Both the position numbers and the translations under genes were made by a program. From positions 1,346,231 to 1,410,230 of the forward strand of contig NZ_JAMQPR010000001.1 in NCBI RefSeq assembly GCF_026151345.1: a stretch of 64,000 bases of DNA, in the 5' to 3' direction. Positions 33,499-42,446 of this stretch are shown here, piece after piece. This DNA comes from Leptospira paudalimensis (lineage in GTDB: Bacteria; Spirochaetota; Leptospiria; Leptospirales; Leptospiraceae). Numbering within the stretch: the stretch's first letter is position 1; each line of letters starts with the position of its first letter. Below the pieces are notes generated by a model. That model saw only the letters and a list, made by a program, of their open reading frames with translations, was not told the origin of the DNA and ran no database searches.

Positions 33499-34116
33499 AT
33501 GATAGGCATTTTAAATTACGGAGTTGGTAATATAAAAGCTTTTTCAAATATATTAAAAAGTCTGGGATTTGATTTTAAGGTGATTGAAAGTGGAGAAGAA
33601 ATATTAAATGTAGATAAGCTGATTTTACCTGGTGTTGGTTCCTTTGATAGTGTAATGGAAAAATTGGAACATGCAAAGGTAATGGAAGAGCTCTCTAGTT
33701 TTGCATTAATTGAAAAACGCCCGATATTAGGTGTTTGTGTCGGTATGCAAATATTGGCCGATTCAAGTGAGGAAGGTCAAAAAAAAGGACTAGGTTGGAT
33801 CAAGGGAAAAGTTAAAAAGTTTAATTTCTCAAGTCTAGAGACAAAACCAATGATTCCTCAGATTGGCTGGAATGAAGTATTGATCAGAAAACAGGACTGT
33901 AATTTACTAAAGAATCTCGATACCAATCCACATTTTTATTTTTTACACTCTTATTATTTTGAATGTGAAAACCAAACGAATGTCATTGCGGCAACTGATT
34001 ATGGATTTGAATTTTGTAGTGCAGTAAATCATGAGAATATCTACGGGACCCAATTCCATCCTGAAAAAAGCCATCATAATGGCATTCAGCTACTTAAAAA
34101 CTTTGCTACTTTATAA
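33499..34116 (+). CDS. hisH: HisH-like glutamine amidotransferase (module 2)
   Basis: A 205-residue class I glutaminase. IGILNYGVGNIKAFSNILK is the HisH opening; C80 in GVCVGMQILAD is the nucleophile; H187 and E189 lie in HPEKS. It starts directly after the amidotransferase stop and is followed 3 bp later by hisF. It would produce ammonia from glutamine and pass it to its barrel partner for sugar amidation. Histidine biosynthesis is unlikely because the rest of the his pathway is absent. Confidence 0.92.
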   Translation: MIGILNYGVGNIKAFSNILKSLGFDFKVIESGEEILNVDKLILPGVGSFDSVMEKLEHAKVMEELSSFALIEKRPILGVCVGMQILADSSEEGQKKGLGWIKGKVKKFNFSSLETKPMIPQIGWNEVLIRKQDCNLLKNLDTNPHFYFLHSYYFECENQTNVIAATDYGFEFCSAVNHENIYGTQFHPEKSHHNGIQLLKNFATL

Positions 34117-34119
34117 TCT

Positions 34120-34899
34120 ATGTTAAAACCAAGAATCATACCTACATTACTCTTACAAGATGGTGGTTTAGTTAAAACAACTAAATTTGATCTACCTCGT
34201 TATATAGGTGATCCTATTAATGCGGTTAAAATTTTTAACGAAAAAGAAGCAGACGAATTGGTATTAATTGATATTGATGCGAGTCGACTTGGAAAAGATC
34301 CAGATTATCGTTTGATTGAAAGAATTGCAAATGAATGTCGAATGCCTCTGAGTGTCGGCGGTGGTATTAAATCATTAGAACAAGCAAATAAGATTTTAGG
34401 ATTCGGTGTTGAAAAGGTAATTGTGAGTTCTCTCTTAATTGAAAACCCAAAAAAAATTACCGAGATGGTCAATTACTTGGGAAGCCAAAGTGTAGTAGTA
34501 TGTTTAGATGTAAAAAAAACTACATTTACCAAAAAGTATGAGTTCTGTATTCATAATGGTCGAACCAAAACTGGAAAATATTTAGATGAAGTGATTGAAA
34601 TGGCAACGTCCCTGGGAGCAGGTGAAATTCTGATAAACTCCATTGATTTAGATGGCATGATGACAGGTTACGATTTGGATTTGATTGATAATGTTAAAAA
34701 GAAGTTATCGGTTCCAATTACGGCTCTCGGAGGTGCAGGGAGTTTAGATGATATTAAAGCAGTCATATCAAAGTTTGGTGTTATTGGGGTAGCTGCAGGA
34801 AGTTTATTTATCTACAAAGGGAAACTAAAAGCTGTTCTAATCAACTATCCGAATCGAGAATTGAAAACGAGCCTTTATCAAAAGTTTAGCGAACAATAG
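34120..34899 (+). CDS. hisF: HisF-like protein, AglZ/HisF2/WbuZ type (module 2)
   Basis: A 259-residue (beta/alpha)8 HisF homologue. The first-strand catalytic position D11 of HisF is L11 here (PRIIPTLLLQDG), as in other sugar-amidation HisF proteins I recall, while D130 is kept in CLDVKKT. The PLSVGGGIKSLE and ITALGGAGSLDD phosphate loops are present. This matches the AglZ/HisF2 acetamidino-modification group. It forms the ammonia channel for the WbpG partner. It begins 3 bp after hisH. Confidence 0.92.
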   Translation: MLKPRIIPTLLLQDGGLVKTTKFDLPRYIGDPINAVKIFNEKEADELVLIDIDASRLGKDPDYRLIERIANECRMPLSVGGGIKSLEQANKILGFGVEKVIVSSLLIENPKKITEMVNYLGSQSVVVCLDVKKTTFTKKYEFCIHNGRTKTGKYLDEVIEMATSLGAGEILINSIDLDGMMTGYDLDLIDNVKKKLSVPITALGGAGSLDDIKAVISKFGVIGVAAGSLFIYKGKLKAVLINYPNRELKTSLYQKFSEQ

Positions 34900-34906
34900 G
34901 TTATAT

Positions 34907-35734
34907 ATGAATGAAAATTTAAAAGATTTAGCAAAGACCATTGTAAGTTCCTTGGAGAAAAACAAGGAAACACTTAAGAAACAATTTAAGGAATCAAGTT
35001 TAGAAGTAGGAGTTAGATATTGTTATTTAGACCAACTCCTTCCAGAAAAATCTGCTTATGAAATATTCGAATCATTCCCTAAAAAAGAAGAGATGCGAAA
35101 GATGTCTAGTTTTAGGGAAGAAAAATATACTTCAAAAAACTTTGATCAATTTAATCCAATATTAGCAGATATTACATTTGCGATCCAAGATCCAAAAGTG
35201 ATTTCGATAGTAGAAGAAATCACAGGAATTAAAAATCAGATTCCCGATTCTACTTTATATGCGGGTGGATTGAGTTTGATGGAAAAAGATAATTTTTTAA
35301 ATCCACATATCGATAATTCCCACGAACAGACAAGAATGTATTATCGAACACTCAATTTGTTATACTATGTTACTCCAGATTGGAAATTAGAATATGGTGG
35401 AAACCTTGAACTCTGGGATAAAAAAGTTAAAAAAAATGTAACCATCGTTAGTAAGTTTAATCGTTTGGTGATTATGGAAACAAATCCTTGGTCCTGGCAT
35501 TCCGTAAGTCCAGTCGTCGTCGAAAAACAAAGGGTTTGTGTATCGAACTATTATTTCTCTGCGGATTCGCCAATAGGGGATCCTTATTTTAATGTTACGA
35601 GTTTTAATGGACGGCCGAATCAGAAGATAAGGAGAATGTATTCTTATTTTGATAGTAAGTTAAGAAATTTTATACGTTTTCTTTTTCCGAAGGGAATCGG
35701 AAAAGTTGATGTGTATCAAGGTAAAAAACAATAG
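34907..35734 (+). CDS. 2OG-Fe(II) oxygenase, prolyl-4-hydroxylase-like
   Basis: A 275-residue oxygenase. The H-x-D iron motif is in NPHIDNSHEQ (about residue 127), and LNLLYYVTPDW follows as the core strand. The distal histidine is in NPWSWHSVSPV with a later arginine in KQRVCVSNYYF, giving the prolyl-4-hydroxylase pattern. It would hydroxylate a substrate with O2 and 2-oxoglutarate. It directly follows the amidation module, so it may tailor the same sugar. It is the second 2OG-type oxygenase in the window, unrelated in length to that at 2636. Confidence 0.83.
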   Translation: MNENLKDLAKTIVSSLEKNKETLKKQFKESSLEVGVRYCYLDQLLPEKSAYEIFESFPKKEEMRKMSSFREEKYTSKNFDQFNPILADITFAIQDPKVISIVEEITGIKNQIPDSTLYAGGLSLMEKDNFLNPHIDNSHEQTRMYYRTLNLLYYVTPDWKLEYGGNLELWDKKVKKNVTIVSKFNRLVIMETNPWSWHSVSPVVVEKQRVCVSNYYFSADSPIGDPYFNVTSFNGRPNQKIRRMYSYFDSKLRNFIRFLFPKGIGKVDVYQGKKQ

Positions 35735-35741
35735 AACCTAA

Positions 35742-36836
35742 ATGAAAATTCTTTTTATAGCCCCATTACCACCACCAATAAACGGTCATTCGTTAGTATG
35801 CCAGGTGTTATACGATGGGTTAAAATCTCAAAATTCAATGGCAATTGTTGATTTGAAAAAACAAGGGCTAAAGGATGGAAAGATTTCGTGGAATCGTTTA
35901 AGTGAAATTTTTCGCGTTTTTGTAGAAACTTGGAAAAAGAAAAATAACTCAAGAGTGGTGTATCTAACAATTTCGGAATCTTTAGCCGGAAATTTGAAGG
36001 ATTTGTTACTCTATTTAATTTGTTATTCTTTGTTACCCAAGTTTTACATCCATTTACATGGCGGAAGTATTAAAAAATTATTATTTGATCGTTTTTCTTT
36101 GTTATTTGCTATCAACCGATTTTTTATCAAAAAAATGGGGGGAGTGATCATTTCAGGAAAATCACATTTAGAGATTTTTGAGGGGTATGTACAGTCTGAA
36201 AAAATTCATATAATCCCTAATTTTGCTCCTAGTTATATGTTTATTTCTGATTCAGATTTTGAGCGAAAATTTAAGAATTTACCTGAAAAAATAAACATTC
36301 TTTTCCTAAGCAATATGATTCCACAAAAAGGTTATCTATTACTGTTGGAAGCATTTCAAAAATTAAAGAAAGAGAAAAAACTTAAGTTCAAGCTCAATTT
36401 TGCAGGTAGATTTGATTCTAAAGAAGAGGCTGATTCTTTTCATCAATCCATAAAAGGCGCAAAAGAAATTGAATACCATGGTGTTGTGAGTGATGACCAA
36501 AAAAGAGAATTATTTCAATCAGCTCATGTCTTTATATTGCCAACTATGTTTTTTGAAGGCCAACCTGTTTCTATTTTGGAAGGTTATGCAGCTGGATGTG
36601 TTGTATTAACAACTGGTCAAAGTGGTATATTGGATGTTTTTGAAAATAATATGAATGGTTTTGAGATGATACCTGGGTCCATTGATTCAATTGTAGAAAA
36701 TTTACTTTTTATTCAAGAAACTCAGAATTTTGAAAAACTGAAACAGATCGCGAAGTATAATTTAACAAATGCTAAAAATGTATATAAAGAAGAAATATAC
36801 ATAAAAAAAATAAAGAACGTTTTGGGTGTAGATTAG
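35742..36836 (+). CDS. Family 4 glycosyltransferase
   Basis: A 364-residue GT-B transferase. The start FIAPLPPPINGHSLVCQVL is typical of GT4, IHLHGGS follows as the first-domain turn, and VFILPTMFFEGQPVSILEGYAAG contains the E-x7-E donor-binding motif (EGQPVSILE). It would transfer a hexose from a nucleotide sugar to the growing unit. It starts 7 bp after the oxygenase gene. The acceptor is unknown. Confidence 0.9.
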   Translation: MKILFIAPLPPPINGHSLVCQVLYDGLKSQNSMAIVDLKKQGLKDGKISWNRLSEIFRVFVETWKKKNNSRVVYLTISESLAGNLKDLLLYLICYSLLPKFYIHLHGGSIKKLLFDRFSLLFAINRFFIKKMGGVIISGKSHLEIFEGYVQSEKIHIIPNFAPSYMFISDSDFERKFKNLPEKINILFLSNMIPQKGYLLLLEAFQKLKKEKKLKFKLNFAGRFDSKEEADSFHQSIKGAKEIEYHGVVSDDQKRELFQSAHVFILPTMFFEGQPVSILEGYAAGCVVLTTGQSGILDVFENNMNGFEMIPGSIDSIVENLLFIQETQNFEKLKQIAKYNLTNAKNVYKEEIYIKKIKNVLGVD

Positions 36837-36857
36837 AATTTTTAATATGGTATTAAA

Positions 36858-37856
36858 ATGAAAAAGATATTAGTTACTGGTGCAGATGGTTTTATCGGTT
36901 CTCATTTAACAGAAACTTTGGTGAGAAATGGTTATGAAGTAAAAGCGTTTGTGTATTATAATTCATTTAATTCATGGGGTTGGTTGGACCACTGTGATAA
37001 GGAAGTTGCGGGAAAATTTGAAGTTTTTGCTGGTGATGTACGTGATCCTAACGGAGTTCGTACGGCAATGAAAGGTATGGATGGAGTTTTGCATTTAGCA
37101 GCACTCATCGGAATTCCTTTCTCTTATCATTCCCCAGATACCTACATTGATACGAATATAAAAGGTACCTTGAATGTATTACAAGCAGCCCGCGATTTAG
37201 AGATTCAAAAAATCATCCATACTTCCACAAGTGAAGTATATGGCACGGCACAATTTGTTCCCATAACAGAGGAACATCCCGTGAAAGGCCAATCGCCTTA
37301 CTCCGCTTCGAAAATTGGTGCTGATCAATTAGCGTATTCATTTTTTGCATCCTTCAAACAACCAGTGATTGTCGTAAGGCCATTTAATACATATGGTCCT
37401 AGACAATCTGCTCGTGCCATCATTCCAACGATCATCACTCAACTACTTGCAGGCAAAAAAAAGATTAAGTTAGGTTCTTTGCATCCAACTCGTGATTTTA
37501 ATTATGTCGGTGATACAGTAAGAGGATTTATAAAAGCACTGGAATCCAAAGTGGGTTTTGGTGAAGTATTTAATATTGGGAATGGTTTTGAAATTTCTAT
37601 GGGTGATACAGCAAAATCAATTGCAGATATAATCGGTGTCGAAGTGGAAATCGAAGGTGATGAAGCCAGATTTAGGCCAGAAAAGAGTGAAGTAGAACGA
37701 TTGTGGGCATCCAATCAAAAAGCAAAAGAGATTTTAAATTGGGAACCAGAATATAAAGGACTACAAGGATTTAAATCAGGATTGGAAAAAACAATCAATT
37801 GGTTTAAAGATGAAAACAACTTAAAAAGTTATAAGGCGGACATTTACAATGTCTAA
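36858..37856 (+). CDS. legB: LegB-type NDP-sugar 4,6-dehydratase
   Basis: A 332-residue extended SDR. The start KKILVTGADGFIGSHLTETL and FVYYNSFNSWGWLDH match the LegB-type family as I remember it, which acts on GDP- or UDP-GlcNAc in legionaminic-acid-type routes. HTSTSEVYGTAQFVP and YSASKIGAD (YxxxK) are intact. It would give a 4-keto-6-deoxy-NDP-HexNAc. It overlaps the following nucleotidyltransferase by 8 bp. A separate LegC-like aminotransferase is not adjacent; the DegT protein at 13220 could serve. Confidence 0.88.
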   Translation: MKKILVTGADGFIGSHLTETLVRNGYEVKAFVYYNSFNSWGWLDHCDKEVAGKFEVFAGDVRDPNGVRTAMKGMDGVLHLAALIGIPFSYHSPDTYIDTNIKGTLNVLQAARDLEIQKIIHTSTSEVYGTAQFVPITEEHPVKGQSPYSASKIGADQLAYSFFASFKQPVIVVRPFNTYGPRQSARAIIPTIITQLLAGKKKIKLGSLHPTRDFNYVGDTVRGFIKALESKVGFGEVFNIGNGFEISMGDTAKSIADIIGVEVEIEGDEARFRPEKSEVERLWASNQKAKEILNWEPEYKGLQGFKSGLEKTINWFKDENNLKSYKADIYNV

Positions 37857-38562
37857 ACGCGCAGTGATTTTAGCGGGTGGAAAAGGTACTAGACTCCGTC
37901 CTTATACAACAGTCTTACCAAAGCCGTTGATGCCAATTGGAGAATATCCCATTTTGGAAGTCATTGTGCGACAACTGGCGTATTTTGGATTTAACCACAT
38001 TACGATTGCAGTAAATCACCAAGCTCATTTGATAGAAGCTTTTTTCCAAGATGGGAAAAAGTGGAATGTGAAAATTGATTATTCATTAGAAGATCAACCT
38101 CTCGGTACGATGGGTCCTTTGAAATTGATTCATGATCTTCCCGAAAATTTTTTAGTTATGAATGGAGATGTTCTTACAGATATCAATTACTCAAATTTTT
38201 TCGAAAGCCATATTTCTTCAGGTTCCATCTTTACTATTTCTTCGATGCATCGAGAACAACTCATTGACTTTGGTGTTTTGGATACCAATGAGAAAAATCT
38301 ATTAATTGGTTTTCGCGAAAAACCACGACAAGTTTTCCAAGTAAGCATGGGTGTTTATTTATTGAGCCGAAAAGCATTGTCTTATGTGCCAGATCAAACT
38401 GTGTTTGGTTTTGATAATTTGATGTTAAAACTATTGGAAGTAAAAGAGAATGTATCTGTTATTCCTCATAAAGGGTATTGGTTAGATATTGGAAGACCAG
38501 ATGATTACGAAAGGGCAATTGATGAATTTGAAGTTTTAAAACAGAATTTTTTACATGAATAA
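37849..38562 (+). CDS. Sugar-1-phosphate nucleotidyltransferase
   Basis: A 237-residue nucleotidyltransferase. RAVILAGGKGTRLRPYTTVLPKP followed by LMPIGEYPIL is the N-terminal signature, VMNGDVLTDINY holds the metal Asp, and GYWLDIGRPDDYERA ends the catalytic domain. The catalytic domain resembles that of C. jejuni PtmE but has no CBS pair; here a CBS pair is instead on the NeuB fusion. It probably makes the NDP-amino-sugar for the LegB-type enzyme. The nucleotide (GTP, UTP or other) cannot be read from the sequence. Confidence 0.88.
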   Translation: MSKRAVILAGGKGTRLRPYTTVLPKPLMPIGEYPILEVIVRQLAYFGFNHITIAVNHQAHLIEAFFQDGKKWNVKIDYSLEDQPLGTMGPLKLIHDLPENFLVMNGDVLTDINYSNFFESHISSGSIFTISSMHREQLIDFGVLDTNEKNLLIGFREKPRQVFQVSMGVYLLSRKALSYVPDQTVFGFDNLMLKLLEVKENVSVIPHKGYWLDIGRPDDYERAIDEFEVLKQNFLHE

Positions 38563-39412
38563 AATTCTGATTACGGGATCGACTGGTTTTATTGGAAAAG
38601 CACTTGTCGATTTTTTAAAATCAAATGGATATGAGATTTTAGAATTTCCAAGGGAAAAAGGAGATATCACCCAAAAAGAGATTTGGAAATCGTTAGAAAA
38701 AGCTAATTATATTGTCCATCTAGCTGCCAGAAATTTTGTTCCCGATAGTTGGAAAGAGAGTTCTGAATTTTTAGAATCCAATGTAATTGGCACAAGTAGA
38801 ATGCTCGAGTATGCAAAAGAACACGATTCGAAAGTCATATTTGTGAGCGCATACCTTTATGGAAAACCTGAAATTCTACCAATAAGTGAATCCCATCCCC
38901 TTGTTCCCAATAATCCCTATGCGTTGTCAAAAGTTTTATCCGAGGAAGTCTGTCGATTTCACTCACAGTATTATGATCAGGATATCACTATTTTAAGGTT
39001 ATTCAATGTTTATGGACCAGGCCAAAGATCTAGTTTTTTAATACCTACTATAGTGAATCAATGTTTGAAAAATGACAAAATTGAAGTTTTGGATTTGGAG
39101 CCAAAACGTGATTATGTTTATATTGAAGATGTATTGAATGCAATTTTATTGAGTATCAAGAAAGTGAATCAGTTTCAATTGTACAATATAGGATCTGGAA
39201 CTTCATTTTCTGTTTCCGAGATCATAGACCAAATTCAAAACATTTGTAATACTAGTTTACCTGTGATTTCGTCACAGGTTGTACGTAAAAATGAAATTAT
39301 GGATGTTATCGCTGACATCAGTTTGGCTAAGAAGGAATTAGATTGGGTTCCTCAATTTGATTTAGCTAAAGGACTGGAAAAAACAATTTCTACACTTCGG
39401 AAGTTTGATTAG
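38555..39412 (+). CDS. NAD-dependent epimerase/dehydratase (SDR)
   Basis: A 285-residue extended SDR. NAD motif ILITGSTGFIGKALVDFL, IVHLAARNF, YxxxK in NNPYALSKVLSEE, then RLFNVYGPGQRS and RDYVYIEDVL. It overlaps the nucleotidyltransferase by 8 bp. It may reduce or epimerise the keto sugar formed by the LegB-type dehydratase. The trio 36858/37849/38555 behaves as a unit. Confidence 0.88.
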   Translation: MNKILITGSTGFIGKALVDFLKSNGYEILEFPREKGDITQKEIWKSLEKANYIVHLAARNFVPDSWKESSEFLESNVIGTSRMLEYAKEHDSKVIFVSAYLYGKPEILPISESHPLVPNNPYALSKVLSEEVCRFHSQYYDQDITILRLFNVYGPGQRSSFLIPTIVNQCLKNDKIEVLDLEPKRDYVYIEDVLNAILLSIKKVNQFQLYNIGSGTSFSVSEIIDQIQNICNTSLPVISSQVVRKNEIMDVIADISLAKKELDWVPQFDLAKGLEKTISTLRKFD

Positions 39413-39418
39413 GAATAT

Positions 39419-40312
39419 ATGTTACAAGTAAGGGAAAAAGAAAGGATTTTGATACTTGGTGTATCCGGTATGTTGGGAAGTGCCTTGTTTAAGATTCTAA
39501 AAGAATTAGATTACGAAGTTTTTGGCACTGTCAGATCGACAAATTATAAAAATTTTTTCAATGATTCCGAATTAGAGAAGATTATAACGAATATTGACGT
39601 TCAAAATCATGACGACTTGGTTTCTTTGTTTGGAGAAATAAAGCCAACAGTTGTCATCAATTGTGTAGGAGTCATCAAACAAAAATCATCCGCAAAAGAG
39701 CCGTTAGTGGTGATTCCGATTAATTCCTTATTACCTCATAAACTTTCGAATTTATGTTTTTTGGTTGGAGCTCGGCTGATACTAATTAGCACAGATTGTG
39801 TATTTAATGGTGAGGATGGAAATTATTTAGAATCAGATGTAACAAACGCAGTCGATTTATACGGAGTTTCAAAAGCACTTGGTGAAATTAGGGACCAAGG
39901 ACATGTAGTGACAATTCGTACATCCATCATTGGACATGAAATCAATTCCAATCGGTCTTTGCTTGATTGGTTTTTGAATTCAAATACATCTGTTAAAGGA
40001 TACCAACACGCGATTTTTTCTGGTTTGCCAACGAATGAATTAGCAAAAGTGATTGGGGAATATGTGATTCCCAACCTTAAGTTAAAAGGATTGTATCATG
40101 TATCAGTTGATCCAATCGCAAAATACAATTTACTTTCACTAGTGAAGGAAATTTACTCCAAGGATATCGAGATCACTCCATCAGATGATGTGAAAATAAA
40201 TCGTTCACTCAACTCAGATAAGTTTAAGAGTGAAACAGGATACATTCCACCAAATTGGAAAGAGTTAATAAAAAGTTTATATGAATATAAGAACCGTTAT
40301 TTAAGGAATTAA
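39419..40312 (+). CDS. fnlB: RmlD/WbjC-type reductase for UDP-L-FucNAc synthesis
   Basis: A 297-residue SDR related to dTDP-4-dehydrorhamnose reductase. ILILGVSGMLGSALFKIL is the NAD motif; VVINCVGVIKQK and LYGVSKALGE (YxxxK) follow. Next come FnlA- and FnlC-type genes, so this is probably the 3-epimerase/4-reductase (FnlB/WbjC/CapF role), or the L-QuiNAc equivalent. AGGA lies 4 bp upstream of ATG 39419. FnlB and WbvR-type reductases cannot be told apart by eye. Confidence 0.85.
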   Translation: MLQVREKERILILGVSGMLGSALFKILKELDYEVFGTVRSTNYKNFFNDSELEKIITNIDVQNHDDLVSLFGEIKPTVVINCVGVIKQKSSAKEPLVVIPINSLLPHKLSNLCFLVGARLILISTDCVFNGEDGNYLESDVTNAVDLYGVSKALGEIRDQGHVVTIRTSIIGHEINSNRSLLDWFLNSNTSVKGYQHAIFSGLPTNELAKVIGEYVIPNLKLKGLYHVSVDPIAKYNLLSLVKEIYSKDIEITPSDDVKINRSLNSDKFKSETGYIPPNWKELIKSLYEYKNRYLRN

Positions 40313-40315
40313 TCA

Positions 40316-41326
40316 ATGTTTAAAGATAAAATTTTACTCATCACGGGCGGAACTGGCTCATTTGGTAACACAGTTTTAAAACGTTTTTTGAATACATCAG
40401 TAAAGGAAATTCGAGTTTTTAGCCGAGACGAAAAAAAACAAGAGGATATGCGAATTTCTCTCAATAACGATAAGTTGAAATTTTACATTGGTGATGTAAG
40501 GGATTATGAAAGTATATCTTCCGCTTTAGTAGGAGTGGATTATGTATTCCATGCTGCTGCTTTAAAACAAGTACCATCATGCGAATTTTATCCAATGGAG
40601 GCATTAAAAACAAATGTCATTGGGACGGAAAATGTTTTAAATGCTGCTATTGCTCGTAATGTAAAACGTGTTGTTGTTTTAAGTACAGATAAGGCAGTAT
40701 ATCCGATCAATGCGATGGGAATTTCAAAAGCCATGGCTGAAAAAGTGATGGTAGCAAAATCAAGACAAGTACCAGACGGTGGAACAGTTTTTTGTGCTAC
40801 ACGTTATGGGAACGTAATGGCATCTAGAGGATCTGTCATTCCACTCTTTGTTGAACAATTAAAGAAGGGTGAGTCATTAACAATTACGGATCCGAATATG
40901 ACTCGATTTTTAATGTCCTTAGAGGATTCTGTTGATTTGGTTTTACATGCTTTTGAACATGCAAACCAAGGTGATATATTCATACAAAAAGCTCCGGCAT
41001 CAACTGTCGGGGATTTAGCAGAGGCATTAAAAGAACTCTTCAAAAAACAAAATACGATAAGAGTGATTGGAACTCGTCATGGTGAAAAACTTTATGAGTC
41101 TTTGGTTTCCAGGGAAGAAATGGCGAAGGCAATTGATATGGGACGTTATTACCGTATCCCTGCTGATAATCGAGATCTAAATTATAAGAAATATTTTGTG
41201 GAAGGAGAAGAGAAAGTTTCAGAACTAGATGATTATACTTCTCATAATACCAACCGATTGGAAATTAAAGAGATCAAAGAACTTTTATTAAAATTGGATT
41301 ATATCCAGGATGAGTTGAATGCTTAA
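40316..41326 (+). CDS. fnlA: UDP-GlcNAc 4,6-dehydratase/5-epimerase, WbjB/FnlA/CapE type
   Basis: A 336-residue SDR. LLITGGTGSFGNTVLKRF, FSRDEKKQEDMR, FHAAALKQVPSCEFYP and STDKAVYPINAMGISKAMAE are the distinctive segments of CapE/WbjB-type proteins. It makes UDP-2-acetamido-2,6-dideoxy-beta-L-arabino-4-hexulose from UDP-GlcNAc, the first step to UDP-L-FucNAc or UDP-L-QuiNAc. It starts 3 bp after the reductase and overlaps the epimerase by 8 bp. Confidence 0.93.
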   Translation: MFKDKILLITGGTGSFGNTVLKRFLNTSVKEIRVFSRDEKKQEDMRISLNNDKLKFYIGDVRDYESISSALVGVDYVFHAAALKQVPSCEFYPMEALKTNVIGTENVLNAAIARNVKRVVVLSTDKAVYPINAMGISKAMAEKVMVAKSRQVPDGGTVFCATRYGNVMASRGSVIPLFVEQLKKGESLTITDPNMTRFLMSLEDSVDLVLHAFEHANQGDIFIQKAPASTVGDLAEALKELFKKQNTIRVIGTRHGEKLYESLVSREEMAKAIDMGRYYRIPADNRDLNYKKYFVEGEEKVSELDDYTSHNTNRLEIKEIKELLLKLDYIQDELNA

Positions 41327-42446
41327 AGTTTTAACTTTAATCGGTACACGCCCTGAGTTAATTAAAATGTCTCGGGTGATCTCGGCAATGGATAAGTGCT
41401 TTGAACATATTCTTGTTCACTCTGGTCAAAATTATGATTATGAATTAAACCAAGTGTTTTTTGATGATCTTGAAATTAGGAAACCAGATTATTTTCTGAA
41501 CGTAGCAGAGGATACAGTTGCAAAAACAATCGCATCAATCTTAGTCAAAATTGATGAAGTATTTGAGAAAGAAAAACCTGATGCATTACTTATCTACGGA
41601 GACACAAACACTTGTTTGGCGGTCATTTCTGCAAAAAGAAGAAAAATACCTGTTTTCCATATGGAAGCTGGAAATCGATGTTTTGATGAGAGAGTTCCGG
41701 AGGAACTAAATCGTAAGGTCGTCGACCACTTAAGTGATATCAATATTGTTTTAACCGAACATGCAAGAAGGTATCTCATCAGTGAAGGGATTAAACCCGA
41801 GACGATTTTCAAATCTGGTTCCCATATGAAGGAGGTTTTAGATTATTATCATCACAAAATTCAAAAATCTAATATTTTGAATGAATTGAATCTCAAACCT
41901 CAAAATTATTTTTTAGTCAGTATCCATCGTGAAGAAAATGTAGACAGTGAGCAAAACTTAAAAGAGATGTTAAAGTCTTTGGAAGGGATTGCAAATCATT
42001 ATGACCTTCCTGTTATCGTATCAACCCATCCTAGAACAAAAAAACGTTTGGAAACATTGGGAATTGAATCGAATCAGAAAATTAAATTTCTAAAACCCTT
42101 TGGATTCCTAGATTATATTTACCTACAACAAAACTCAAAATGTGTTATTTCTGATTCTGGTACCATCACCGAGGAATCTGCAATTCTAAAATTTCCTGCC
42201 ATTACAATCAGGAATACGCATGAACGGCCGGAAGGTATGGATGCAGGTGTTTTGATTCTGTCTGGACTAAAATCTTCTGATGTACTTGATTCTATAAAAA
42301 TTTCTATCATGGCAAATACATCTATTACAACAGACAAAGGGACAGTGGATGATTATTTAGTAGATAATGTATCGATGAAAATTGTGCAATTGGTACAGAG
42401 TTATACTGGATATGTAAATCGAGTGGTTTGGAAAAAAAATACCTAA
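41319..42446 (+). CDS. fnlC: UDP-HexNAc 2-epimerase, WbjD/FnlC/CapG type
   Basis: A 375-residue non-hydrolysing UDP-GlcNAc 2-epimerase family protein. TLIGTRPELIKMSRVI, IYGDTNTCLAVISAKR, MEAGNRCFDERVPEE and VSIHREENVD are the classical motifs, with SDSGTITEESAIL and RNTHERPEGMDAG near the end. With FnlA and FnlB it completes UDP-L-FucNAc (or UDP-L-QuiNAc). It overlaps the previous gene by 8 bp and abuts the next. Confidence 0.93.
   Translation: MLKVLTLIGTRPELIKMSRVISAMDKCFEHILVHSGQNYDYELNQVFFDDLEIRKPDYFLNVAEDTVAKTIASILVKIDEVFEKEKPDALLIYGDTNTCLAVISAKRRKIPVFHMEAGNRCFDERVPEELNRKVVDHLSDINIVLTEHARRYLISEGIKPETIFKSGSHMKEVLDYYHHKIQKSNILNELNLKPQNYFLVSIHREENVDSEQNLKEMLKSLEGIANHYDLPVIVSTHPRTKKRLETLGIESNQKIKFLKPFGFLDYIYLQQNSKCVISDSGTITEESAILKFPAITIRNTHERPEGMDAGVLILSGLKSSDVLDSIKISIMANTSITTDKGTVDDYLVDNVSMKIVQLVQSYTGYVNRVVWKKNT

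Noticed and set aside
33499..34899. Second hisH-hisF pair as histidine biosynthesis
   Set aside because: It directly follows a canonical WbpG-type amidotransferase, and L11 replaces the first catalytic aspartate.
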